The notes beneath the pieces were generated by a model. It saw nothing but the letters and a program-made list of their open reading frames with translations, was not told the DNA's origin and ran no database searches. Of a stretch of DNA of 64,000 nucleotides, positions 25,503-33,969 are shown piece after piece. Within the stretch, counting starts at the first letter, position 1, and every line of letters starts with the position of its first letter. Both the position numbers and the translations under genes were made by a program. The stretch is from an uncultured Eubacteriales bacterium (GTDB lineage: Bacteria > Bacillota > Clostridia > Oscillospirales > Oscillospiraceae), in NCBI GenBank assembly GCA_902465435.1, contig CABQNH010000005.1, positions 1-64,000 of the forward strand. The letters are read 5' to 3'.

Positions 25503-26054
25503 TCAGCGCGTCTGCTCCTTCGGAAGCCGCTCGCGCAGCGAAGCGCCGTAGCTGCACAGAAGTGAAAAGACGAGGAAGGCGATCCCGATTCCAATGGAGC
25601 TGAGGTCATTCAATCTCATATGCCCCACACCGGAAACCGTCCGCTTCATGATCTCGTATGTAAGCTCCGCAGCGAGTCGGCAGGCAACCGGCGTGACCAC
25701 GCAGACAATGCCCAGCCGCCGAAGCTCCTTTGCTCCATCGGCATGGAACGGCGTACCGTCGGCCAGCTCCCGGTGGAAATACCGCTCGGCAAACTTAGCC
25801 TGCACCGCCACGCCAGCCAGCATGATGATACCGACCGCAATGGTGACATAAAGAGAGCCGACGCTCACATCCGCTTTTCTGCGCAAAAGACTCTCCAGCG
25901 TTTCGCCGCCCAACTCGATTGCCGCCGCACCGGCCGCAAGACCGAGAATACCGATCACGCAGCTCCCTATACCGACTAGGCAGCAAATAAATACGATTTT
26001 ACTGAGAATTCTTCCAATCTTGGAGAGCGTCTGAATGGTTTTCAGTGATTTCAT
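25503..26054 (-). CDS. Four-helix membrane protein, DUF2975-like
   Basis: A 183-residue integral membrane protein with four hydrophobic segments (about 17-45, 63-80, 105-125, 150-172) and a basic N-terminus (MKSLKTIQTLSKIGRILSKI). Layout and size match DUF2975 proteins, which are often paired with a small HTH regulator, but none is present next to it here. The start at 26054 is preferred because GGGAGG lies upstream; the frame stays open to 26216, but that extension is not protein-like. Function unknown. Confidence 0.72.
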   Translation of the reverse strand: MKSLKTIQTLSKIGRILSKIVFICCLVGIGSCVIGILGLAAGAAAIELGGETLESLLRRKADVSVGSLYVTIAVGIIMLAGVAVQAKFAERYFHRELADGTPFHADGAKELRRLGIVCVVTPVACRLAAELTYEIMKRTVSGVGHMRLNDLSSIGIGIAFLVFSLLCSYGASLRERLPKEQTR

Positions 26055-26244
26055 TCCGTTTTCCTCCCATTTTTTCTTAGGAACCCTTGCATTCACACTC
26101 TGCGGCAGGCGGCATCCCGTTTCGCCCAATTTCTCACCGTTCCTCCTGCCGATTGCATTCGTGGTTCCCATATCCATTTTCACTGCACAAACGGTGCAAG
26201 GGCGCAGAACGTCCATTCATACCACACGTTACGCAACACAAAAT

Positions 26245-26272
26245 ATTATACACAATTTTACCAATTTGTCAA
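26245..26272 (-). promoter_or_regulatory. Promoter of the DUF2975-like gene
   Basis: Perfect TTGACA (26272-26267), 16-bp spacer, TATAAT (26250-26245) on the minus strand. The leader to the start at 26054 is long, about 185 nt. Confidence 0.82.
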
Positions 26273-26323
26273 TCTTCTATTTGCCGAAGCACCGTCGGCC
26301 GCCCGCCTGAACTGTTGCCTGAC

Positions 26324-26358
26324 AAAAGCCCGCCCTCGCAAAAATGTGCGAGGGCGGG
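26324..26358 (-). terminator. Terminator downstream of the aminotransferase
   Basis: A 12-bp GC-rich perfect stem (CCCGCCCTCGCA, 26329-26340, with 26347-26358) followed on the minus strand by TTTT. Confidence 0.9.
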
Positions 26359-26365
26359 TCTGAGT

Positions 26366-27652
26366 TTATACGCAGGCTGGTTGCCGCAGCAGCTTCTCCG
26401 TCGCGGCCAGACGAAGGCAAACGCAGAACACGTCGATCGCCTGCCGCAGCTCCTCAACCGACGGGAAGGACGGCGCTAACCGAATATTCGAGTCCTGCGG
26501 ATCAACGCCGTTGGGATACGTCGCACCTGCAGGCGTAATCACCACGCCAAGCTCCCGGCACAGGGCAAGCGCCCGCTTTGCCGTACCGGGCATCGCATCC
26601 ACCGAGATAAAGTAACCGCCCTTCGGTTCAGAAAACCGTGCAATTTTTCGCGGCGCAAGCTCATGCCGCAGCGTTTCGATCACCGTTTCAAACTTCGGCC
26701 GCAGCACCGCAGCATGTCTCTTCATCAGCGCCAGCGTGTTCTCGCGGTCGCGCAGGAAGCGCACATGGCGGAGCTGATTGACCTTGTCATAGCTGATGAT
26801 CTGCGCGCTGAGCAGCGGCGTTAAGTAACGAAGATTCTCCTCCGACGTAGCAAAGCAGGCAACGCCCGCGCCGGGCAGCGTGATCTTTGAGGTCGAAGCA
26901 AATTCGTAGAACATATCGGGATTCCCATTCTCGCGCGCGAGCGTAAGAATCTCCGGGAACGGAACAAAGTCGCCGGAAAATTCATGGATGCAGTATGCAT
27001 TATCCCACATCACGGTAAAGTCCTTTGCGGCGGGACGCAGCCGTGCAATACGCAGAATCGTATCCTGCGAATAGAGAATGCCGCTCGGATTGGAATACTT
27101 TGGCACGCACCACATACCGCGCACCGCAGGATCCCGCACCAGCTCCTCCACAAGGGTCATATCCGGTCCGTTTTCGTCCATTGGAACCGGAATCATTTCC
27201 ATGCCAAAGGTTTCGGATATTTTGAAGTGCCGGTCATAGCCCGGCACCGGGCACAGGAACTTGATCGTCTTCTCCCGGCTCCACGGCCGCTCAGAATGCG
27301 TCAGACCGTGCGTATAGGCTCTCGCGATCAGGTCATACATGAGATTCAGGCTGGCATTGCCGCCGACGAAAACCTCCTCCGGCGAAACGCCGAGAATCTG
27401 CGCAAACAGCCGACGCGCGGAGGGCAGTCCGGCAAGGCAGCCGTAATTCCGCGCATCGACGCCGTCGTCGATGCAGTCATCCGCACGCAGGCAGGTCAGA
27501 ATGTCGGAGACCATGGCAAGCTGTTCCTTGCCCGGCTTGCCGCGTGACATATCCAGATGGAGCTTTCGCTCCTTGAAAGCCGCAAACTCCGTCCGGAGCG
27601 CGCTTTGTTCCTGCTCCAGCTCCCGTCTTGTCATGCTTTCGTATGCTTTCAT
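26366..27652 (-). CDS. Aspartate-type PLP aminotransferase (class I subgroup)
   Basis: A 428-residue fold-type I aminotransferase of the Asp_aminotransf group found in many Clostridia and Actinobacteria. It has an N-terminal LHLDMSRGKPGKEQL substrate-arm motif, GGNASLNLMYDL, and WDNAYCIHEF holding the Asp/Tyr pair near the cofactor. The PLP lysine is in EFASTSKITLPGAGVA, and SNIRLAPSFPS near the end carries the carboxylate-binding Arg. Probably transaminates aspartate or a related amino acid with 2-oxoglutarate. It starts 43 bp after the DUF2207 gene and may be the last gene of that minus-strand run. Confidence 0.9.
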   Translation of the reverse strand: MKAYESMTRRELEQEQSALRTEFAAFKERKLHLDMSRGKPGKEQLAMVSDILTCLRADDCIDDGVDARNYGCLAGLPSARRLFAQILGVSPEEVFVGGNASLNLMYDLIARAYTHGLTHSERPWSREKTIKFLCPVPGYDRHFKISETFGMEMIPVPMDENGPDMTLVEELVRDPAVRGMWCVPKYSNPSGILYSQDTILRIARLRPAAKDFTVMWDNAYCIHEFSGDFVPFPEILTLARENGNPDMFYEFASTSKITLPGAGVACFATSEENLRYLTPLLSAQIISYDKVNQLRHVRFLRDRENTLALMKRHAAVLRPKFETVIETLRHELAPRKIARFSEPKGGYFISVDAMPGTAKRALALCRELGVVITPAGATYPNGVDPQDSNIRLAPSFPSVEELRQAIDVFCVCLRLAATEKLLRQPACV

Positions 27653-27695
27653 GTAAGCACCTCCAAAATGATACAGCGTTCCGGCTCAGCCCTTC

Positions 27696-29519
27696 TCAGA
27701 ATTCGCCGAACTCATTATAGTCTACGTCATACTCCGGCCTGCGGTGCGGCCGAACATGCGGCTTTTGCGCGGCAGCAGCTGCAGGAACCGGCTCCCGCAC
27801 CGGCGGCATCCGCCTTGGCGCGCTGCTCTGGCGACGGCCGGAGCGACCGGAAAGCACCTTTGCCTCCTTGCCGCGCATGGCGCGCAGAACCTCGGTATAG
27901 AGGCCGTAAAAGCCGCGCGCAGAACGAGAGACCCCCTCCGCCGCGTCCAGCCACGGGCAAGCCTCCAGTGTATAATCGTTAAATTTCGCCGTAAAGGACT
28001 TGGCAAGTCCCATCGCGTCGGCCAACGGCAGCGTGGAATAGTAAAATTGTCTGTCTCTATGTACCGTGTGGAGCATCTGCGAACGGCTCGCACCCCGCAG
28101 ATAGAGGCGGAAGCCCAAAAGCTGCTGCAGCATATCCATTCCTGACGGGCTTCTCTGCCCGCCAAACAGCGTCGCAGCCGCCGCAAAGCACTCCAAAAGC
28201 ACGGCAAGCAGCATCATAAGCGCGGTATTCGCACGCGCTCCCAGGAAGAGCAGCACCAGCATCGCACCCACGCCCATAAGAACCGGAAGCGTGCGCTCGC
28301 GCTGCAGAAGCGCCGCCAGTCCGCGCCGCAGCAGCACAAGCAGGATGCTCGATACCGCCGTCAAAAGCAAAATAAAGATCCAGCGCACCGCCGTCTCCGG
28401 CAGCCAGGCATCATAGGTCATTGCAAGCACAAACGCCCCGGCGAACGCCGCCATCATACGCAGGACATAGGGATTGCCCGAGCGCTTGCGGAACAATCGC
28501 TTCCCCCAATAGGCGGAAAGCGTCCGCTTTGCCGTCAGGCTAAGGCGGCGGAAGCGCATGCTCTGTACGTCGCAAACCCCGTCGCCCGCAAACAGCGCTG
28601 CGAAAAGCCGCTGCTCCGCGCGCTTGCGTTCGTTGCCCATCTCCATTTTCTTACGCAGGATCACGCGGCCGTTTCGGTTTCGATAAATGCTGAGGTAGCC
28701 CATCGTTGCCCACTGCACCGTAAGCAGCGGAAGATCCGGGCTGTCGCAGGTGATCTGGTAGCCGATCTCGCCCGCATTGGCAAACAGCGGCGGCAGACGG
28801 CGCGCAGCGGGGAAAAAGAACGGATTGCGCAGCCGCGCAAACCAGTACAGCAGGCAGAGAACCAGCAGCAGGACAAAGCCGGTTTTGCAGAAGCCCGCCG
28901 CACGCCCTGCCTGATAACGCAGGTCAAAATAATCCGCCGGCAGCTCCAGCTGAAGCCGCAGCTCCTCATGATCGTGCAGCTTTTCGGACATTTTCGCGGT
29001 AATCACGCCATTGTCTACGGAAATGTCCATATAGTTATCCACATTCTCGCCATAATAGCCGGAAATAAACTGCGGCGTCGCCGTAAACGGCTGCGGCAGT
29101 GTGATCTTTGCCGAAAATTTATCGATCGCATACGCCCACGCGGGCGCAAGCAGCTTCAGGCGGTAAGTCTGCCCGCTGCCGCTTTGACTGACGCCGGAGG
29201 GAAGCGTGTAGGTAACGGTGAAGCTGCGGTCGCCGGAAAGCCCGGCGGTGCTCTGTACCAGCAGGCACACCACGCCGTCCACCGTCTTCTTGGTGAATTC
29301 CTCGCCGCCCAGCGAGCAGGCGCTTGCGTCCTTGCCCAGCGGGATCAGCAGCTCGTCCAGAGTACCGGTAATGTGCAGCGTCATGGTCGCCTTGACGTCG
29401 GCAGAGCCGTCCGTCTGCACCGTGACCTCCGTGTCGTAAGCCGTAACCGTTGCCTCGGCGGCAAGCGCCGTCCCGGTCAGCAGCAGCACGCACAGAAGTG
29501 CAATGAGGATTCTCCTCAT
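27696..29519 (-). CDS. DUF2207-like secreted/membrane protein
   Basis: A 607-residue protein with a signal peptide (RRILIALLCVLLLTGTALAA) and an extracytoplasmic beta-rich domain (about 25-210) typical of DUF2207. A membrane helix follows (about 213-235), then a cytoplasmic stretch, paired helices near 365-410 and 425-465, and a Pro/Arg-rich tail. DUF2207 proteins are widespread and without known biochemical role. AAGGAGGG precedes the ATG at 29519; an upstream frame extension to 29549 is not needed. It follows a lipoprotein gene by 75 bp. Confidence 0.8.
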   Translation of the reverse strand: MRRILIALLCVLLLTGTALAAEATVTAYDTEVTVQTDGSADVKATMTLHITGTLDELLIPLGKDASACSLGGEEFTKKTVDGVVCLLVQSTAGLSGDRSFTVTYTLPSGVSQSGSGQTYRLKLLAPAWAYAIDKFSAKITLPQPFTATPQFISGYYGENVDNYMDISVDNGVITAKMSEKLHDHEELRLQLELPADYFDLRYQAGRAAGFCKTGFVLLLVLCLLYWFARLRNPFFFPAARRLPPLFANAGEIGYQITCDSPDLPLLTVQWATMGYLSIYRNRNGRVILRKKMEMGNERKRAEQRLFAALFAGDGVCDVQSMRFRRLSLTAKRTLSAYWGKRLFRKRSGNPYVLRMMAAFAGAFVLAMTYDAWLPETAVRWIFILLLTAVSSILLVLLRRGLAALLQRERTLPVLMGVGAMLVLLFLGARANTALMMLLAVLLECFAAAATLFGGQRSPSGMDMLQQLLGFRLYLRGASRSQMLHTVHRDRQFYYSTLPLADAMGLAKSFTAKFNDYTLEACPWLDAAEGVSRSARGFYGLYTEVLRAMRGKEAKVLSGRSGRRQSSAPRRMPPVREPVPAAAAAQKPHVRPHRRPEYDVDYNEFGEF

Positions 29520-29594
29520 TTCCAAGTCCCTCCTTATCGCGGCGCGCATCGCGCCGTCGGTTCTCTCAAAATTCGCATTTAGACGATCTGCGGC

Positions 29595-30608
29595 CTATTC
29601 GCCCTGCAGCCCGATCAGAGCAGCATTCCAGGCGAGAAAGCCGCCGTCTGACTCCACCTCTCCGTCCTGCACACGCAGATAGCCGACCGTGCCATCCGCC
29701 GCAACCTGCACAAAGGACAGGTTGTCACAGCCCGTCAGGGTGATCCTTGTTCCGGCGGGAAGGCTGCTTGTCGGCGCGGTCGATGCCGCCTCGGCATAAA
29801 GCCGGAGCGAAGCACCGGCCGTCATCTGCGGCATTCCCGCGCGCGGCGTTTCCATCACAGGATAAACCGCCTGTGCGATTCGCGTCAGGCCGCCGTCCTG
29901 CAGCCGCCAGACAACGCTTCCACGATAACCGGATGCAATGGAAAACGGCTCCGCGCTGGCAATCGTTCCATCGCCGTAAACGGCTACGTCAAAGCTGCGC
30001 GTGCGCTGCAGCACGGACTCCTGTCCATAGTAGCCACCGACCGTTCCCAAGGCATAAAGCTGTCCGCCGTCATAGCGCAGGAAGGTCGTCGTTGGGTCGT
30101 CCTCGCCGCCATCGAGCAGCGCAAGCTCCAGAAAGCCGTCCGATTCATCCAGATCAACAATAAAATACCCGTCGGTTCGCAGGTTTTTCAGCTCCGTCGG
30201 ATAGACGTTCGGGAGCTGATTGACCGCATTGATATTCACAGCCTCCAAACAAAATGCATCCTTCTGCCGCGTGTTTTCCGCCATATTGACCGTCAGCGTT
30301 TCCTCCACGCCGTCACCGTTCAAATCCAGACGCTGTACCGCCCCGAAGGCGCAGCGGTAAACCGGCGGCTGCCCCGGTTCCTCCGGCGTGTGCGCGAGTG
30401 CCTGTTCCGGCTCCTCTGGCGCTTGCCATGGGTCGCGAACCGTCGGCTCCGGCTCCGTTTCCAGCGGCGCGATTCCCATGCTCTGCGCGGAGGACGCAGG
30501 CTGTCCATGCTGTCTTTGCAGCCTGCGATCCTCGATTTTGTCCATCGGCTGACAGGCAGTCAGCAAAAGGAGCGCCGCCAGCAGAAGCAAACCATATCGA
30601 ACTCGCAT
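29595..30608 (-). CDS. Lipoprotein with C-terminal SH3-like domain
   Basis: A 337-residue predicted lipoprotein. The signal peptide ends in the lipobox LLTAC, placing the lipidated residue at Cys19. A low-complexity Pro/Glu linker (about 45-90) leads to a beta-rich domain of about 170 residues with DLNGDGVEETLTV and FIVDLDESDGFLE, resembling calcium-dependent or FG-GAP-like loops. The last 65 residues look like a bacterial SH3 domain (LRLYAEAASTAPTSSLPAGT). Start 30608 has GAGGGGGAG upstream. Probably outer-face, cell-wall-associated; function unknown. Confidence 0.78.
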   Translation of the reverse strand: MRVRYGLLLLAALLLLTACQPMDKIEDRRLQRQHGQPASSAQSMGIAPLETEPEPTVRDPWQAPEEPEQALAHTPEEPGQPPVYRCAFGAVQRLDLNGDGVEETLTVNMAENTRQKDAFCLEAVNINAVNQLPNVYPTELKNLRTDGYFIVDLDESDGFLELALLDGGEDDPTTTFLRYDGGQLYALGTVGGYYGQESVLQRTRSFDVAVYGDGTIASAEPFSIASGYRGSVVWRLQDGGLTRIAQAVYPVMETPRAGMPQMTAGASLRLYAEAASTAPTSSLPAGTRITLTGCDNLSFVQVAADGTVGYLRVQDGEVESDGGFLAWNAALIGLQGE

Positions 30609-30619
30609 TCCGCTCCCCC

Positions 30620-30991
30620 TCATTTCATGAATTTCTCAATGGCAAGGCACAGATCCTCAATGGCTGCGTCGTCGCCCTCCTCAACCGCATCTACAATGCA
30701 GTGCCGCAGATGATCCTGCAGAATGACCTTTCCGGTATTATTCAGTGCCGAGCAAACCGCCGAGAGCTGAATCAGCACCTCGGAGCAGTCCTCCCCCTCC
30801 TCGACCATGCGGCGCACCTTTTCCAAATGCCCGATGGCACGCGAAAGGCGATTCACGACCGCTTTCTGATTCTGGTGGACATGTGGATGCTTCCCGCCGT
30901 GGGAATGCGCAAGCCCCAAGCGGTGCAGCTCCTCGTGGGAAAGCGCCCTGTTTTCGTTCTGTTCCATTTCGTTCTCCCCCGCAGCCGTCAT
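30620..30991 (-). CDS. CsoR/FrmR-family metal-sensing repressor
   Basis: A 123-residue DUF156/CsoR-like repressor. The CsoR metal ligands are present as Cys69, His94 and Cys98 (GEDCSEVL and LQDHLRHC), favouring Cu(I) or a similar soft metal over the formaldehyde-type FrmR. The N-terminal 40 residues carry an extra His-rich stretch (HSHGGKHPHVH) that may also bind metal. ATG 30991 overlaps the tatD stop; ATG 30967, 6 bp after GGGGGAG, is an equally good start. No copper exporter lies nearby, so its target is elsewhere. Confidence 0.88.
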   Translation of the reverse strand: MTAAGENEMEQNENRALSHEELHRLGLAHSHGGKHPHVHQNQKAVVNRLSRAIGHLEKVRRMVEEGEDCSEVLIQLSAVCSALNNTGKVILQDHLRHCIVDAVEEGDDAAIEDLCLAIEKFMK

Positions 30992-31785
30992 TCCGTCTTC
31001 TCCCGCATCCGGTTCTCTTCCAAATCCGGGATTTGGAACAGACGTCTGGCATTTTCCGTAGTGATCTGCGCAGCCTCCTGCGCCGAAATGTCGCGCAGCT
31101 CGGCAAGCTTTTGCCCGACCAAGGCGACCATACGGCTGTCGCAGCGCTTGCCGCGATAGGGCGTCGGCGCCATATACGGGCAGTCCGTTTCGATCAGGAT
31201 ATGGGAAAGCGGCACCGTCTTTGCGACTTCAACCGCCTTTCTTGCATTTTGAAAGGTCAAAACGCCGGTGAAGCCGACACACCAGCCAAGCCCGACCAGC
31301 TCTCTTGCCATTTCGGCCGAACCGGAAAAGCAGTGAAACACGCCGCGCACCTTGGGATGGCGGCGCACGATCTCCAAGCCGTCCTGATGCGCCTCGCGCT
31401 CGTGGACGATCACGGGAAGCCCTAACTCCTCCGCAAGCAGAAGCTGCCGCTCGAAAACGATTTTCTGAATCTCGCGCGGCACATCCTCATAATGATAATC
31501 CAGGCCGATCTCCCCGATGGCTCTGACCTTTTCCTCCCGGCAGAGCGCCCGATAGCACGCAAGCGTCTCATCAGTCAGCCTGTCCGCCGCTTCCGGGTGG
31601 CTGCCCACCGCTGCAAACACAAAGGGATACTGCTTTGCCAGCGCGACCGAACGCTGAGAGGACGGCAGATCGCAGCCGACGTTCATAATGTAGTCGATCC
31701 CGGCCTCCGGCATTGCCGCAAGCAGTGCCTCGCGGTCCTGATCAAAACGGGGATCATCCAGATGGGCATGGGAGTCAAAATACAT
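30988..31785 (-). CDS. tatD: TatD-family metal-dependent hydrolase
   Basis: A 265-residue TatD/YcfH nuclease: N-terminal DSHAHLDD metal motif, GEIGLDYHYE, VIVHEREA, FHCFSGS and the terminal ETDCPYMAP. TatD-family enzymes are TIM-barrel DNases. Full length. The stop overlaps the CsoR-like gene start by 4 bp; it begins 36 bp after mnmG and is probably part of the same transcript. Confidence 0.93.
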   Translation of the reverse strand: MYFDSHAHLDDPRFDQDREALLAAMPEAGIDYIMNVGCDLPSSQRSVALAKQYPFVFAAVGSHPEAADRLTDETLACYRALCREEKVRAIGEIGLDYHYEDVPREIQKIVFERQLLLAEELGLPVIVHEREAHQDGLEIVRRHPKVRGVFHCFSGSAEMARELVGLGWCVGFTGVLTFQNARKAVEVAKTVPLSHILIETDCPYMAPTPYRGKRCDSRMVALVGQKLAELRDISAQEAAQITTENARRLFQIPDLEENRMREKTE

Positions 31786-31821
31786 GTCGCTTCCTCCTAA
31801 CGATTTACGATTCCGTTCTCT

Positions 31822-33693
31822 TCAGGCGTTGTGCTGCTCCAGCCAAATCAGCAGCACCGCAATATCTGCCGGAGACACGCCGGAAATCCGGCTGGCCTGC
31901 CCGATGGAGAGGGGACGGATTTCCGCAAGCTTCTGCCGCGCCTCTAAACGCAGTCCCTCTATGCTTGCGTAGGGAATCTCGCGGGGCAAAAGGCGCGACT
32001 CGGCCTTGCGGAACTCCTCCACCTGCCGCTCCTGCCGCGTAATATAGCCCGCGTATTTCAGTTGAATTTCCACCTGCTCCGTCACGGCGGCAGGCAGCTC
32101 CGGCCGCGTCGGATCAAACGGCGCAAGCATGGCATAGGTCAGCTTGGGGCGCTTTACCAGGTCGGCCATTCTGGCCGAATGCTGAAGCGGCGCAGAGCCG
32201 ACGCCTGTCAGCATGGCGTCGAGCGCCTCCGAGGCAGCAACACCGCAGGACTCCAGTCTTGCAATTTCCTTCTTGACGGCCGCATATTTTTCGCAAACCG
32301 CCGCATAGCGCGCATCGGAAATCAGGCCGATGCGGTGCCCGATGTGCGACAGACGCAGATCGGCGTTGTCCTGCCGGTGCAGCAGCCGATACTCCGAACG
32401 GGAGGTCATAATGCGATACGGCTCCTGTGTGCCCTTGGTCACGAGGTCGTCGATCAGCGTTCCGATATAGCACTCCGCGCGTGACAGGATCATCGGCGGC
32501 TCGCCCTTGAGCTTCAAGGCGGCATTCACACCGGCGACAAAGCCCTGCACGGCAGCCTCCTCATAGCCGGAGGAGCCGTTGAACTGCCCTGCGCCGTAAA
32601 GCCCCGGCACCCTCTTGCACTCCAGCGTCGGCAGAAGCGCCGTGGGGTCAATGCAGTCATATTCAATGGCATACGCAGGACGCATCACCTCCGCATGCGC
32701 AAAGCCCTGCACGGAGCGCAGCATCTGAAGCTGCACATCCTCCGGCATGGAGGAGGAAAAGCCCTGCAGATACATTTCGTCCGTATTCAGGCCGCACGGC
32801 TCCACAAAGAGCTGGTGGCGCGGCTTCTCCGCAAAGCGGACGACCTTTGTCTCGATGCTGGGGCAGTAGCGCGGGCCGACGCCCTCGACCGTGCCGTCGT
32901 AGATTGGGCTGCGGTCCAGATTCTTCCGAATGATCTCGTGTGTTTTTTCGTTGGTATACGTCAAATAGCAAACCGCGCGGTTTTCCGGTGCATGTGCCGT
33001 TGTAAAGGAAAACGGCGTAGGCTCTTCATCTCCGGGCTGCAGCTCCATTTGCGAAAAATCGATGGAGCGCCGGTTGATACGCGGCGGGGTCCCGGTCTTG
33101 AAGCGGCGCAGCGGCAGACCCAGCGCGCGCAGGCAATCGGAAAGCCCCTCCGCCGCATGCATGCCGTCCGGACCTGAGGCGATCACATGCGAGCCGATTA
33201 CAATATCGCTGTCCAGATAGGTTCCGGTAGCGATCACAACCGCCTTGGCGCGGTAGACAGCGTCAAGCTGCGTCACAACGCCGCTGACCCTTCCGTCCTC
33301 CAGCAGGACCTCTACGATCATGGCCTGCTTCAGCTCCAGATTCTCCTGCTGCTCCAGCCGATGCTTCATATAGCTCTGGTATGCGCGGCGATCGGCCTGC
33401 GCACGCAGAGAATGCACCGCCGGCCCCTTGCCGCGGTTGAGCATCCGATACTGGATGCAGCAGTGATCGGCCGCAATGGCCATCTCGCCGCCGAGCGCAT
33501 CCAGCTCCCGTACCAAATGTCCCTTGCCCGTTCCGCCGATGGCGGGATTGCAGGGCATATTACCCACTGCATCCAGATTAATGGTGAATACAACGGTTTT
33601 CAGTCCCATTCTTGCGCAGGCCAGCGCAGCCTCAATGCCCGCATGTCCCGCGCCGACGACGGCAACCTCATAGCTGCCAGCCTCAAATCTCAT
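31822..33693 (-). CDS. mnmG: tRNA uridine-5-carboxymethylaminomethyl modification enzyme MnmG
   Basis: A 623-residue FAD protein that, with MnmE, modifies the wobble uridine of several tRNAs. The FAD motif is GAGHAGIEAALA near residue 13; GIEM-type landmarks NPAIGGTGKGHLVRE, LKTGTPPRI-like FKTGTPPRINRRSIDF and GLYGAGQFNGSSGYEEAA are present, and a C-terminal helical domain ends at the normal length. Start 33693 is preferred because the flavin domain begins directly after it; the frame continues to 33762 but crosses the promoter at 33746-33774. mnmE is not in the window. Confidence 0.96.
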   Translation of the reverse strand: MRFEAGSYEVAVVGAGHAGIEAALACARMGLKTVVFTINLDAVGNMPCNPAIGGTGKGHLVRELDALGGEMAIAADHCCIQYRMLNRGKGPAVHSLRAQADRRAYQSYMKHRLEQQENLELKQAMIVEVLLEDGRVSGVVTQLDAVYRAKAVVIATGTYLDSDIVIGSHVIASGPDGMHAAEGLSDCLRALGLPLRRFKTGTPPRINRRSIDFSQMELQPGDEEPTPFSFTTAHAPENRAVCYLTYTNEKTHEIIRKNLDRSPIYDGTVEGVGPRYCPSIETKVVRFAEKPRHQLFVEPCGLNTDEMYLQGFSSSMPEDVQLQMLRSVQGFAHAEVMRPAYAIEYDCIDPTALLPTLECKRVPGLYGAGQFNGSSGYEEAAVQGFVAGVNAALKLKGEPPMILSRAECYIGTLIDDLVTKGTQEPYRIMTSRSEYRLLHRQDNADLRLSHIGHRIGLISDARYAAVCEKYAAVKKEIARLESCGVAASEALDAMLTGVGSAPLQHSARMADLVKRPKLTYAMLAPFDPTRPELPAAVTEQVEIQLKYAGYITRQERQVEEFRKAESRLLPREIPYASIEGLRLEARQKLAEIRPLSIGQASRISGVSPADIAVLLIWLEQHNA

Positions 33694-33745
33694 GCCGTTT
33701 CCGTCCTTTGTGCAAACTGATTGCAAAAATACTCGTATTTTAGAT

Positions 33746-33774
33746 ATTATAACAAATCCCACACACTATGACAA
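33746..33774 (-). promoter_or_regulatory. Promoter of mnmG
   Basis: TTGTCA (33774-33769), 17 bp, TATAAT (33751-33746) on the minus strand, about 53 bp before the start codon at 33693. Confidence 0.82.
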
Positions 33775-33806
33775 GATAAATTTCGCATTTTCGGCATTCT
33801 GCTGCA

Positions 33807-33854
33807 TAAAAGCCCCCTGTGCGGATCCGGCATTTCTGCCGCCCGCACAGGGGG
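33807..33854 (-). terminator. Terminator downstream of ftsH
   Basis: CCCCCTGTGCGG (33813-33824) pairs with CCGCACAGGGGG (33843-33854); on the minus strand it is followed by CTTTTAT. Confidence 0.85.
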
Positions 33855-33969
33855 ACTTCTTCAAATTCTCCGGTTTCATCAGCAGGAACGGACAGCAGAA
33901 TTTTCTCCCCATCCGCCGCAGGGACTAAAATGCGAAAGCCTTCCGATTCACGCCGGGCACTCCGCGCCG

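Noticed and set aside
26055..26216. Extended N-terminus of the DUF2975-like protein
   Set aside because: The added residues lack membrane or family sequence, and GGGAGG sits directly before ATG 26054.
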